A DNA stretch of 64,000 nucleotides, taken from the NCBI RefSeq assembly GCF_001187845.1, contig NZ_CP012160.1, positions 2,480,001 to 2,544,000 of the forward strand, written 5' to 3'. The translations under genes and the position numbers were made by a program. This document shows, in pieces, positions 24,930 through 33,387 of this stretch. Within the stretch, counting starts at the first letter, position 1. The number at the start of each line of letters is the position of its first letter. The notes beneath the pieces are model-generated. The model worked only from the letters and a program-made list of their open reading frames with translations. It had not been told where the DNA came from and searched no databases. Origin of the DNA: Octadecabacter temperatus (GTDB lineage Bacteria; Pseudomonadota; Alphaproteobacteria; Rhodobacterales; Rhodobacteraceae).

Positions 24930-26222
24930 ATGCCCCGCTTAATTCATCTTGGACTTGGTAATTTCCATCGGGCGCATCAAGCGTGGTACACAGCCCAAGC
25001 CGGCGAAGACTGGCGAATTACTGGTGTGGTGATGCGCAACGCCGCGCTTTTTGACGCGCTGCAAAGCGGCAACGGGTACGCCTTGGGCATCCGTTCCAGC
25101 GACGGATTGCGCACCGAACAGATCACCCTGCATGACAAAGTGCTTCTGGCCAGTCGCGACCCTGCGGCGGTCATCGATGCTTTTGCCGACCCGGACCTTA
25201 TGGCCGTCACGCTTACGATAACTGAAAAAGGCTACTGTCTAGATCCGGCGACCGGCCAGCTGGATTTGGATAACCCTGTTATCAAAGCCGACCTTGCAGG
25301 GCAGCCGACCAGCGCGATTGGCCTTTTGGCGCTTGGCCTTGCACGGCGGATGGAAGCTGGCCTTGACCCGTTGACTGTTCTGAGCTGTGACAACCTATCG
25401 GGAAATGGCCACAAACTTGGCGCAGCGATTTCCGATTTTTCAAAGGCTGCGCAGCTTCAAATCGATCCAGGAACGTGTTTTCCAGACACTATGGTCGACC
25501 GCATCACCCCAGCCACAACCGAAACCCTTAGCAACGAGATAGCGGCGTCAGCCGGCCAACCCGCCGTGATGCCAGTCATGACCGAAGCCTTCACTGAATG
25601 GGTCATCGAAGACAATTTCGCCGCATCGCGCCCGGCATGGGAATTGGCCGGCGCTGAACTTGTGCCCGACGTCGCACCTTACGAGAAACGCAAACTTCGG
25701 CTTCTCAATGCGTCCCATTCTTGGCTGGCCTACGCGGGTTTGCTTTCTGGCCACCGGTATGTCCACGAAGCGATGGCAGACGCAGACCTACGTGCAAGCG
25801 TTGAACGTCTTTGGGACGAAGCCGTCGAGACACTACCCGATAGCGTGAAAGACACCGCCCCCGCCTATCGCGCCGCACTGCTTGACCGCTTTGCCGTGAC
25901 CGAAATGCGCCACGAGCTGATCCAGATCGCAACCGACGGCAGCTTAAAAATGCGCGAACGGATCGTCCCGCTTCTGGTCAACGGTCGCGATGCCCCGCAA
26001 GCCTTTGACGCGGTGGCGGCATGGATCGCGTTCGCCCTGCGAACACATCAGCGTGGCGAAACACTGTCTGACCCAAACAGCGCAAGGATTACCGAAATGA
26101 TCGACGCCGCGCGCGACAATCGACTTGCCATTGCACAACTGGCCGATCTTATCGGCATCTCTGATCTTAAGCCGACCCAGCTAGACACCCTTGCTGCGCG
26201 TGTCGAAGCGTTGGGTGCTTAA
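24930..26222 (+). CDS. Mannitol dehydrogenase-family polyol/uronate oxidoreductase
   Basis: The 430-residue protein is a long-chain polyol dehydrogenase (mannitol dehydrogenase, D-arabinitol dehydrogenase, fructuronate or tagaturonate reductase group). The N-terminal NAD-binding segment is IHLGLGNFHRAHQAWY, and the mid-domain shows SCDNLSGNGHKLG and VDRITPAT. The catalytic region KLRLLNASHSWLAYAG holds the lysine and Asn/His expected for the family. Length is slightly short of the ~480 of mannitol dehydrogenase. Substrate choice between mannitol and a uronate cannot be made from sequence. No permease or kinase for mannitol lies next to it; the broken GH31 gene follows. Confidence 0.85.
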   Translation: MPRLIHLGLGNFHRAHQAWYTAQAGEDWRITGVVMRNAALFDALQSGNGYALGIRSSDGLRTEQITLHDKVLLASRDPAAVIDAFADPDLMAVTLTITEKGYCLDPATGQLDLDNPVIKADLAGQPTSAIGLLALGLARRMEAGLDPLTVLSCDNLSGNGHKLGAAISDFSKAAQLQIDPGTCFPDTMVDRITPATTETLSNEIAASAGQPAVMPVMTEAFTEWVIEDNFAASRPAWELAGAELVPDVAPYEKRKLRLLNASHSWLAYAGLLSGHRYVHEAMADADLRASVERLWDEAVETLPDSVKDTAPAYRAALLDRFAVTEMRHELIQIATDGSLKMRERIVPLLVNGRDAPQAFDAVAAWIAFALRTHQRGETLSDPNSARITEMIDAARDNRLAIAQLADLIGISDLKPTQLDTLAARVEALGA

Positions 26223-26240
26223 CACAAAAGAACATAGCGA

Positions 26241-27019
26241 ATGAAGACGCTGAAATCCTGGACGCTGGGGCATTAGTTGCCCAATGGCGTTGAGTTGGAC
26301 GTCGAAGGTCGCCACATTTTGCGTATTGTGGCTCTCGAAGGTCGAGCTTTTTCGCGTGTCCCTCAAGATCTCACAACACGAAATCCCCTGCGATAGTTTT
26401 CAGCTATCTTCCGGTTACACCTCGATCGGCACCAAGCGGCATGTGTTTAACTGGAACCAAGACAAAGTACCTGACATTATGGCGCTGGCCGGGAAATTCC
26501 ACGACGCACAAGTTCATTTGGTTGCGAATATCAAACCCTGCCTGCTGCACGATCATTCCCGAATTTATGAAGCCGTGACCGCCGGACTGTTAATCAAAGA
26601 AAGCGAAACAGGCGCGCTGGAACAGTCGACTTTCTGGGACGATACTGGATCGCATCTGGGCTTCACAAACGCCGACACAATGGATTTTCTGGCCCAAGCC
26701 CCGATCCCGAGCTCTTCGTGCGTTGGGTGCAAAACGGGATTTTCCATCCGGGGTTCACCATCCATTCACGGAACGATGACGCGACCGTGAACAATACATG
26801 GATGTACCCGCAGATGACGGGGAAAGTGTTGATGCACCATTTTCGCTTTTGCAATTCGCGTTGACCAGCGGCGACGACGATCTTCAACTTGACTGGCAGC
26901 AACTCGCAAGCCCGCTCAGCGTTCAAAATAGTGCGGCCGTAATCTTGCCGGACGGCGAAAACCGCCCCTTGACGGTGCGCAACACGCAGGCGTCAAATGG
27001 GTCCCTGATTTCGTTCTAA
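26241..27019 (+). pseudogene. Decayed GH31 alpha-glucosidase/alpha-xylosidase
   Basis: Pieces of a family GH31 glycosidase occur in order but in different frames. These are a start at ATG 26241 (MKTLKSWTLG, then a stop), DVEGRHILRIVALEG in a second frame, then a longer piece from ~26380 (DSFQLSSGYTSIG, KRHVFNWNQDK, HLVANIKPCLL, STFWDDTGSHLGFTN). Next comes PELFVRWVQNGIFHP, IHSRNDDATVNNTWMYP in another frame, and a tail ending GSLISF before TAA 27019. Intact GH31 enzymes are about 650-800 residues, so large internal parts, including the catalytic Asp region, are gone. It starts 18 bases after the dehydrogenase gene, probably once in the same operon. Its loss fits erosion of alpha-glucoside use in this strain. 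Confidence 0.8.
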
Positions 27020-27334
27020 TCCCTGTGACAATCGCACACGCGGAATGTCGCCCTTTGGCGGGCAGGCTTTGACTGGCATGATTTTTCGGTCAATCCTGCC
27101 AAAAATGTTGCAATAACCACCCGACGTCTTGGCCCCCCGCATGAAAAACACGTTAAACGCGGCGCACGTTCTGCCGTTCATTCCATATACTTCAGATGAC
27201 GGAATTGCACGATGATCCGTGGGCTCATGAGCAAACGGGAAACACGCAAGAAAATCGCAATCGTTAACCTATTGAGAGGCCAAATCGAGTAAAGAAAGAA
27301 ACTGTCTCGTTGTGCAAAATGGATTGTTAACCCC
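27020..27334. other. Intergenic region before the GGDEF-EAL gene
   Basis: No gene is recognised. The stretch must hold the promoter of the following gene. A 49-codon open stretch before TGA near 27199 has no recognised similarity and no start site. Confidence 0.5.
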
Positions 27335-29641
27335 ATGAAACCAAAACTGGCTGAGGTTAAAGACGTCGCTCCAGACGAAGAACATATCCTTGAACGCATT
27401 CGCGGTTTTAATGCGTCGTTGGACCGTCTTATGAGACTTTATACAGGGAATTCCGTTAGTTATGCGGATTTTTCGGCGATCGTCACTGAAGAAGCCGGTG
27501 ACCAACTGGGGGTCGCGCGCGTTAGCGCTTGGTCGCTGTCCGATAACCACGACGAAATCGAATGTGTGGATTTGTATCTTGCTGAGGATCAGAAACATCA
27601 ATCCGGTACGATACTGAAAGAAAAGGACTTCCCGCGATATTTCGACGCTTTTCTTAAGGAAAGGGTCATTGCAGCGGACGATGCGCGCGTAGACCTGCGT
27701 ACGTCTGAGTTCGCGGATGTTTACCTTAAACCAAATCGCATCATTTCCATGCTAGACGCTCAGATCAGGTCTGCTGCAGGCCCCAAAGGGGTCGTTTGCA
27801 TCGAGACCGTCGACATATTCCGTGAGTGGTCCCCGGACGAAGTCGCCTATGCCGCATCAGTCGCTGAACTGATCGGCTTTTTCATGGACCGTGAGGAGCG
27901 TCTACAAATTCATACCCAACTTGAGGAAGTCAACGAACGGTATGACCTTGCGATGGATGCGGCAGTTGATGGGATTTGGGATTTCGACTTGGTTAACGGT
28001 TTGGTGTTTTTCTCGACGCAGAATTTCAAGCTCTTGGGGGAAAGTTACGACGTTGCGCCAGATCAGTTCTCTTGGTGGGAAGAAAGGGTTCATCCAGACG
28101 ACGTTAAGAAAACTCGTGACGCGTTCGATGAGCACATCCGACTCAGTTTGCCGTTTAACGAAACCTATCGCATGAAACATAGCGATGGTTCGTGGCGGTG
28201 GTGGCGATCACGAGGACAGGTAATGCGTTCGGCGTCCGGAAAAGCTGTTCGCGTCGTTGGTACAAGTTCAGACGTCACAGACTTCATCAACATGCAGACC
28301 GAGCTGGAGCAGCGAAATCAGCAGCTGGTTTTAGCAAATCGTAAGGTTGAGGATAGCGCTCTACGGGATGCCCTGACCGGCCTGCCAAACCGAAGGCACT
28401 TTGAGCGGGTATGCAAAGAATTTCACACAAATGAATTTGAAGATGAACGTTATGTGTCGATTCTACATATCGATCTGGATTACTTTAAAGACGTAAACGA
28501 CAAGTTTGGCCACGCGATTGGCGACGCAGCCCTTATCAGCGTTGCCAGACACTTGAACGCACTTAAGCACCGAGACGAATTTGTAGCCCGTTTGGGCGGT
28601 GATGAATTCGTGGCAATACTGGATGATGGACAAGAGGGAACCCGCGCCCACGCATTCTGCATAGAGCTAAACAAACGGCTTGCGACTCCAATGGAGATCG
28701 ATGGACACGGAATCTCAATCTCTGCCAGCGTCGGCATCGCTGGTTGTTTAAGCAAGCTGGCCGATATTTGGGGCGGGTTAGGCGACGCCGACCTTGCGCT
28801 CTATGAAGCGAAACGTTCGGGACGACAAACCAGCTGTATGTTTGACCCCAAGCTGCGCCAAAAGGCTAAACATAATCGCGACATGAAAGAGCAGCTAAGT
28901 CAGGCGTTGTCCGAGAGTGGGCAGATCGTTCCATACTTCCAAGCCCAATTTGACGCGAAGACCTCGGAACTCGTTGGGTTGGAGGTGCTCGCACGTTGGA
29001 AACACCCTGAACACGGCCTCCTCTTACCTGCCGACTTCCTCAAGTTTGCGGAGGAAATGAACTGTGTCGCCGAACTCGACCGACAAATTCTGAACGAGGC
29101 GATCAGGTGCCTTCAAAACTGGCGCCGCGACGGGTTTGTTGCGCCACGATTGTCAGTGAATATTTCCGGCCAACGATTGGTCGATCCGCAAATCATAGAA
29201 TGTGTTGAAGCATTAGGTGATGATGCAAAATACTTGTCGTTCGAGCTTCTCGAAACTGTGTTTTTAGACGTCACAAATGATCAAGTTTCACAATCGCTAT
29301 ATCGGCTTAAGCAACTTGGAGTGGAGTTCGAAATAGACGATTTCGGCAGCGGCTACGCATCAATTCTGGGTCTGGTAAATGTCCGTCCCAAAAGGCTGAA
29401 GATTGACCGTTCCTTGACGCTTAATGTGCATGAAGACCCCGCGATGATTAGTCTCGTGAAGTCGATTGTGGACATTGCACGCGCCCTAAAAATCGAGGTT
29501 GTCGCCGAGGGTGTTGAAAATCAGGAGCAGGCAGAAACGCTCGCAGCACTCGGATGCGACATCCTTCAGGGTTTTCACCTCGCAAAACCCACATCACATG
29601 CAGGAATAATTGAGCAAAAGTATAAACTAATGAAGCGATAG
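27335..29641 (+). CDS. GAF-PAS-GGDEF-EAL cyclic-di-GMP protein
   Basis: The 768-residue cytoplasmic protein has no membrane span. An N-terminal GAF-like sensor (~15-190) is followed by a short coiled linker, a PAS/PAC domain (~205-325, with FNETYRMKHSDGSWRWWRSR), GGDEF at 421-425 in RLGGDEFVAI, and an EAL domain. EAL landmarks are EVL (550-552), SVNISGQRL, SFELLET, IDDFGSGYASI, KRLKIDRSL and AEGVEN. Both catalytic signatures look intact, so it could make or degrade c-di-GMP, the switch set by sensor ligands. It stands alone, with no partner gene in the same direction. A second dual-domain protein lies 11 kb further on. Confidence 0.92.
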   Translation: MKPKLAEVKDVAPDEEHILERIRGFNASLDRLMRLYTGNSVSYADFSAIVTEEAGDQLGVARVSAWSLSDNHDEIECVDLYLAEDQKHQSGTILKEKDFPRYFDAFLKERVIAADDARVDLRTSEFADVYLKPNRIISMLDAQIRSAAGPKGVVCIETVDIFREWSPDEVAYAASVAELIGFFMDREERLQIHTQLEEVNERYDLAMDAAVDGIWDFDLVNGLVFFSTQNFKLLGESYDVAPDQFSWWEERVHPDDVKKTRDAFDEHIRLSLPFNETYRMKHSDGSWRWWRSRGQVMRSASGKAVRVVGTSSDVTDFINMQTELEQRNQQLVLANRKVEDSALRDALTGLPNRRHFERVCKEFHTNEFEDERYVSILHIDLDYFKDVNDKFGHAIGDAALISVARHLNALKHRDEFVARLGGDEFVAILDDGQEGTRAHAFCIELNKRLATPMEIDGHGISISASVGIAGCLSKLADIWGGLGDADLALYEAKRSGRQTSCMFDPKLRQKAKHNRDMKEQLSQALSESGQIVPYFQAQFDAKTSELVGLEVLARWKHPEHGLLLPADFLKFAEEMNCVAELDRQILNEAIRCLQNWRRDGFVAPRLSVNISGQRLVDPQIIECVEALGDDAKYLSFELLETVFLDVTNDQVSQSLYRLKQLGVEFEIDDFGSGYASILGLVNVRPKRLKIDRSLTLNVHEDPAMISLVKSIVDIARALKIEVVAEGVENQEQAETLAALGCDILQGFHLAKPTSHAGIIEQKYKLMKR

Positions 29642-29701
29642 GTGGCGCAATTCAAACTAAACTGTTTTGACGTAAAACCAGTTTGGAAACGCCCGCAGTA
29701 C

Positions 29702-30013
29702 TTAGTGCGTCCATGCACCGCGACGGTTCGTTGCGAAGTTTTCCGCATAGCCATTGGCGCGAATGTTTGCGCGACGTTTCTTCGGTTCTTGCAAGGATGC
29801 GTCAATTCCATTGGCTGCAGCATATTCAACTGCGGCCTCTTTGGTATCGAACGACATCTTAACTTGTGTCTGCGTGTCAGATGACGATGTCCAACCCATC
29901 AACGGATCAACATCGCGTGCAGACGTTTGTGCAAATTCCAAAACCCAATGCTTGGTCTTCGCAGTGCCTGACGACATAGCGGTTCGAGCTGGCTGATAAA
30001 TACGTGCGCGCAT
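29702..30013 (-). CDS. ETC complex I subunit, NDUFS4-like
   Basis: The 103-residue protein belongs to the ETC complex I conserved-region family, related to the 18-kDa (NDUFS4/AQDQ) accessory subunit of NADH dehydrogenase. Key stretches are MRARIYQPARTAMSSGTAKT, HWVLEFAQTSARDVDPLMGW, SSSDTQTQVKMSFDTKEAA and NIRANGYAENF. In alphaproteobacteria it is a peripheral subunit on the cytoplasmic arm of complex I and is encoded away from the nuo operon, as here. A role in assembly or stability is known for the family. Confidence 0.9.
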   Translation of the reverse strand: MRARIYQPARTAMSSGTAKTKHWVLEFAQTSARDVDPLMGWTSSSDTQTQVKMSFDTKEAAVEYAAANGIDASLQEPKKRRANIRANGYAENFATNRRGAWTH

Positions 30014-30089
30014 GATGGGCTCCTACTGGCTTGGCCCGTATATCGGGGATTCCCCAACTTCGCGCAAGTCTTTGAGCGTTCAAATACGC

Positions 30090-30926
30090 CTAAAGCTGTC
30101 CGAAGAACTGCCAAATCGCCGATGATGCGTCTAGCTCTTGGGTTGCAGGGCCCAAAAGACGGGTTGCTCGGGCTCTTTGCCGAGGCCAACCGTGGCCGTG
30201 CCCTTCAATTAATAGGTAGCGCAACGCTGCTGTGCACCCAGCATAGTCAATAACCTGCACAGCGGTCCCATCATTTTGCGTATCAATTGTTTGCACCACA
30301 CGCGATGCACCACAACGGTTGCGCTGTTGCCACGTTGCCATTCCGTCGGCTGCGGACATCGTCGCCCCTAGCCGTGCACCACCTGGGCGGCCCACATGTG
30401 GCGCAATTGGATCAAGTGTCCCATGAATGAAGATCGCAGGGACTGGCAGGCCTTGCGGGCAAGTATAGGCACTTGGGACCTTGGTCGCGACCACAGCAAT
30501 GCCTGCCAATAGGTTTGGGCGATCACAGGCCAACCGCATCGCCATTCCGCCGCCATTTGAATGGCCTACGGCATAGACTTGCGAAAGATCGGCCCGCCCG
30601 TCGCTTACAAAGGACGAAACCAGCTGTGTCAGAAAACCGACATCATATGTTTCATTGGCCGGGCTCCGACCATCATTCCAACGTCGACGAAGACCGCTTG
30701 GGTAAACCACCACAAGGCCATTTGCGCGAGCTACGCGATCAAACCCGCTGCTGCGCCTGATTTCTTCGGGGGTCCCCAGAAATCCGTGCATGACGATAAC
30801 CAAAGGCGCCCGTGCGCCGCGATCATGCCGTGCGTCCGTGATGACAACGTCGCGACCGAACAGTTGTTCAGCCGCCAACTGCGTCCCCAACAAACAGGTT
30901 ATAACCGCCAACACCAAAAACCGCAT
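30090..30926 (-). CDS. Secreted esterase of PHB-depolymerase/LpqC type
   Basis: The 278-residue alpha/beta-hydrolase has a signal peptide (MRFLVLAVITCLLGTQLAAE). After an oxyanion region VIVMHGFLGTPEEIRR, the nucleophile elbow is GHSNGG. HGTLDPIAPH carries the acid, and a late GHGHGWP gives the His. This set fits the polyhydroxybutyrate-depolymerase-like esterase group, which includes feruloyl esterases. It is probably periplasmic or secreted and cleaves short esters; the natural substrate is unknown. Several Cys suggest disulfides. It ends 76 bases from the start of the complex I subunit gene, on the same strand. Confidence 0.82.
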   Translation of the reverse strand: MRFLVLAVITCLLGTQLAAEQLFGRDVVITDARHDRGARAPLVIVMHGFLGTPEEIRRSSGFDRVARANGLVVVYPSGLRRRWNDGRSPANETYDVGFLTQLVSSFVSDGRADLSQVYAVGHSNGGGMAMRLACDRPNLLAGIAVVATKVPSAYTCPQGLPVPAIFIHGTLDPIAPHVGRPGGARLGATMSAADGMATWQQRNRCGASRVVQTIDTQNDGTAVQVIDYAGCTAALRYLLIEGHGHGWPRQRARATRLLGPATQELDASSAIWQFFGQL

Positions 30927-31088
30927 AACAGGCTCTCTCTAATTTACTCACCCCGAGCCTTGCGCGATACCAACTTCTAGTCAAATACGGAAAACCAGAA
31001 CCAGCGACACCCTGCTGACATACTGCTGTCAGCATCCCCTCTTGAAGCTGCGCGGATCGATGTCACATTAGAGCGGACAGGAGCGCCC

Positions 31089-33296
31089 ATGCCTTACGCC
31101 CAGACCGATAAATCCGAAGCCGAACAATTCCTCGCCAACCCAGCGCCGGACGTGAAAACCCGTGAAAAACTGGAAGGTGGGCGCGCGCTTAAGCTGGTGA
31201 CCGAATTTGATCCTGCCGGTGACCAGCCAACCGCCATCAAAGAGCTGTGTGAAGGTATCAACGCGGGCGAGCGCGACCAAGTTTTGCTTGGGGCGACGGG
31301 GACCGGTAAAACCTTCACGATGGCCAAAATGATTGAGGAAACGCAGCGCCCTGCGATTATTCTCGCGCCAAACAAAACCCTAGCCGCCCAGCTTTACGGC
31401 GAATTCAAAGGCTTCTTTCCAGAGGCCGCGGTCGAATACTTCGTGTCGTTCTATGATTACTACCAACCCGAAGCCTACGTTGCGCGGTCTGACACGTTCA
31501 TCGAAAAAGAATCCCAGATCAACGAACAGATCGACCGGATGCGCCACTCGGCCACCCGTGCGCTGTTGGAACGCGATGACGTGATCATCGTGGCGTCCGT
31601 GTCGTGCATTTACGGCATCGGATCCGTGGAAACCTACGGTGCGATGACCCAAGATTTGCACGTTGGCGAAAACTACGATCAACGCGGCATCATGGCGGAC
31701 CTGATCGCGCAAGCCTACAAACGTAACGACCAAGCATTCCAACGCGGCACGTTCCGCGTGCGTGGCGATACGCTGGAAGTCTGGCCTGCCCACCTTGATG
31801 ATCGTGCATGGAAACTCAGCTTCTTTGGCGAAGAGCTTGAGAACATCACCGAGTTTGACCCCCTCACAGGTGAAAAAACCGACACCTTCGAAAAGGTCCG
31901 CATCTACGCGAATTCCCACTACGTCACGCCGAAACCTACGATGAAACAGGCCATCGTCGGTATCAAAAAAGAACTGCGCCAGCGGTTGGATCAACTGGTT
32001 GGTGAGGGGAAGTTGCTCGAAGCGCAACGCCTTGAGCAGCGCTGCAATTTCGACCTTGAGATGCTTGAAGCCACAGGCGTGTGCAACGGTATCGAAAACT
32101 ATTCCCGCTACCTGACGGGCCGCGCCCCCGGTGAGCCGCCCCCCACCCTGTTCGAGTTCATCCCCGACAACGCGATCGTATTCGCCGATGAATCCCACGT
32201 CTCGGTGCCGCAAATCGGCGGCATGTATAAGGGTGACTTCCGCCGCAAGATGACACTGGCTGAACACGGTTTTCGCCTGCCGTCTTGTATGGATAACCGC
32301 CCGCTGAAGTTTGAGGAATGGGACGCCATGCGCCCGCAGTCTGTGTTCGTATCTGCGACTCCAGCATCGTGGGAAATGGAGCAGACGGGTGGTGTGTTCA
32401 CCGAACAAATCATCCGACCAACTGGCCTCCTCGACCCCATGATCGAAATCCGCCCCGTGGACACCCAAGTCGATGATGTCATGGATGAAATCCGCAAGGT
32501 AAATGCCTTGGGAATGCGCACCTTGGTCACCACATTGACCAAACGGATGGCCGAAGATCTGACCGAATATCTGCACGAGAACGGCATCAAAGTGCGCTAC
32601 ATGCACTCTGACATCGACACGATTGAACGCATCGAAATCCTGCGCGATCTACGGCTCGGGGCGTTTGATGTGCTGATCGGGATCAACCTGTTGCGTGAAG
32701 GTTTGGACATTCCCGAATGTGGGCTGGTCGCCATTTTGGATGCCGACAAAGAAGGCTTCTTGCGGTCCGAAACTTCCCTGATCCAAACCATCGGCCGCGC
32801 CGCGCGCAACGCCGAAGGCCGCGTTATCATGTACGCGGATCGCATCACCGGCAGCATGGAACGCGCGATGGGGGAAACCGACCGCCGCCGTGCCAAACAG
32901 ATCGCCTATAACGAAGAGCATGGCATTACCCCGCAGACAGTGAAGAAAAACGTCGAGGATATTCTGGCCGGCCTCTACAAAGGCGACGTCGACATGAACC
33001 GCGTCACAGCCACAATCGACGCCCCAGCAGGCGCGAACCTGCAAGCCGTATTGGAAGGCCTGCGCACCGATATGCGCAAGGCGGCTGAGAACCTTGAGTT
33101 TGAAGAAGCCGCAAGACTGCGCGACGAGGTGAAACGATTAGAAACCGTCGACTTGGTCGTCTCCGACGACCCACTCGCGCGCCAGTACCAAGTGGATAAA
33201 GCTGTGGCAGACAGCAAGAAAAGCGCGGGTCGCTCACAGGCCGGCAGACCCGGCCAACGCGGTGGGATCAAGCCGAGGAAGAAGAGGGGCGGGTAG
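31089..33296 (+). CDS. uvrB: Excinuclease ABC subunit B
   Basis: The 735-residue protein is UvrB, the damage-verifying helicase-like subunit of nucleotide excision repair. Walker A is GATGTGKT (68-75), and the beta-hairpin begins [10 protein letters not shown]. The helicase motifs DESHVSVPQ and [13 protein letters not shown], and QTIGRAARN, are all present. The C-terminal UVR motif ([20 protein letters not shown]) binds UvrC. The N-terminus is ~30 residues longer than in E. coli, and the C-terminus ends in a basic tail. No SOS box was recognised upstream. It is transcribed alone, ending convergently with the beta-helix gene. Confidence 0.97.
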   Translation: MPYAQTDKSEAEQFLANPAPDVKTREKLEGGRALKLVTEFDPAGDQPTAIKELCEGINAGERDQVLLGATGTGKTFTMAKMIEETQRPAIILAPNKTLAAQLYGEFKGFFPEAAVEYFVSFYDYYQPEAYVARSDTFIEKESQINEQIDRMRHSATRALLERDDVIIVASVSCIYGIGSVETYGAMTQDLHVGENYDQRGIMADLIAQAYKRNDQAFQRGTFRVRGDTLEVWPAHLDDRAWKLSFFGEELENITEFDPLTGEKTDTFEKVRIYANSHYVTPKPTMKQAIVGIKKELRQRLDQLVGEGKLLEAQRLEQRCNFDLEMLEATGVCNGIENYSRYLTGRAPGEPPPTLFEFIPDNAIVFADESHVSVPQIGGMYKGDFRRKMTLAEHGFRLPSCMDNRPLKFEEWDAMRPQSVFVSATPASWEMEQTGGVFTEQIIRPTGLLDPMIEIRPVDTQVDDVMDEIRKVNALGMRTLVTTLTKRMAEDLTEYLHENGIKVRYMHSDIDTIERIEILRDLRLGAFDVLIGINLLREGLDIPECGLVAILDADKEGFLRSETSLIQTIGRAARNAEGRVIMYADRITGSMERAMGETDRRRAKQIAYNEEHGITPQTVKKNVEDILAGLYKGDVDMNRVTATIDAPAGANLQAVLEGLRTDMRKAAENLEFEEAARLRDEVKRLETVDLVVSDDPLARQYQVDKAVADSKKSAGRSQAGRPGQRGGIKPRKKRGG

Positions 33297-33351
33297 TTCG
33301 TTCAGTCATAGCTATCGATAGGCGTCGCCCAATGGTGGTTATGTAAAGGAC

Positions 33352-33376
33352 AGGGGCACCCTCAACAGATGCCCCT
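33352..33376. terminator. Hairpin between convergent uvrB and beta-helix gene
   Basis: AGGGGCA (33352-33358) pairs perfectly with TGCCCCT (33370-33376) around an 11-base loop, midway between two convergent stops. The T-run is weak, so it is a probable but not certain bidirectional terminator. Confidence 0.45.
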
Positions 33377-33387
33377 TCCAAAACCTT

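Noticed and set aside
31380..32606. 408-residue open frame antisense to uvrB
   Set aside because: It lies wholly inside uvrB, is rich in His and Phe as expected from antisense of a GC-rich gene, and matches no family.
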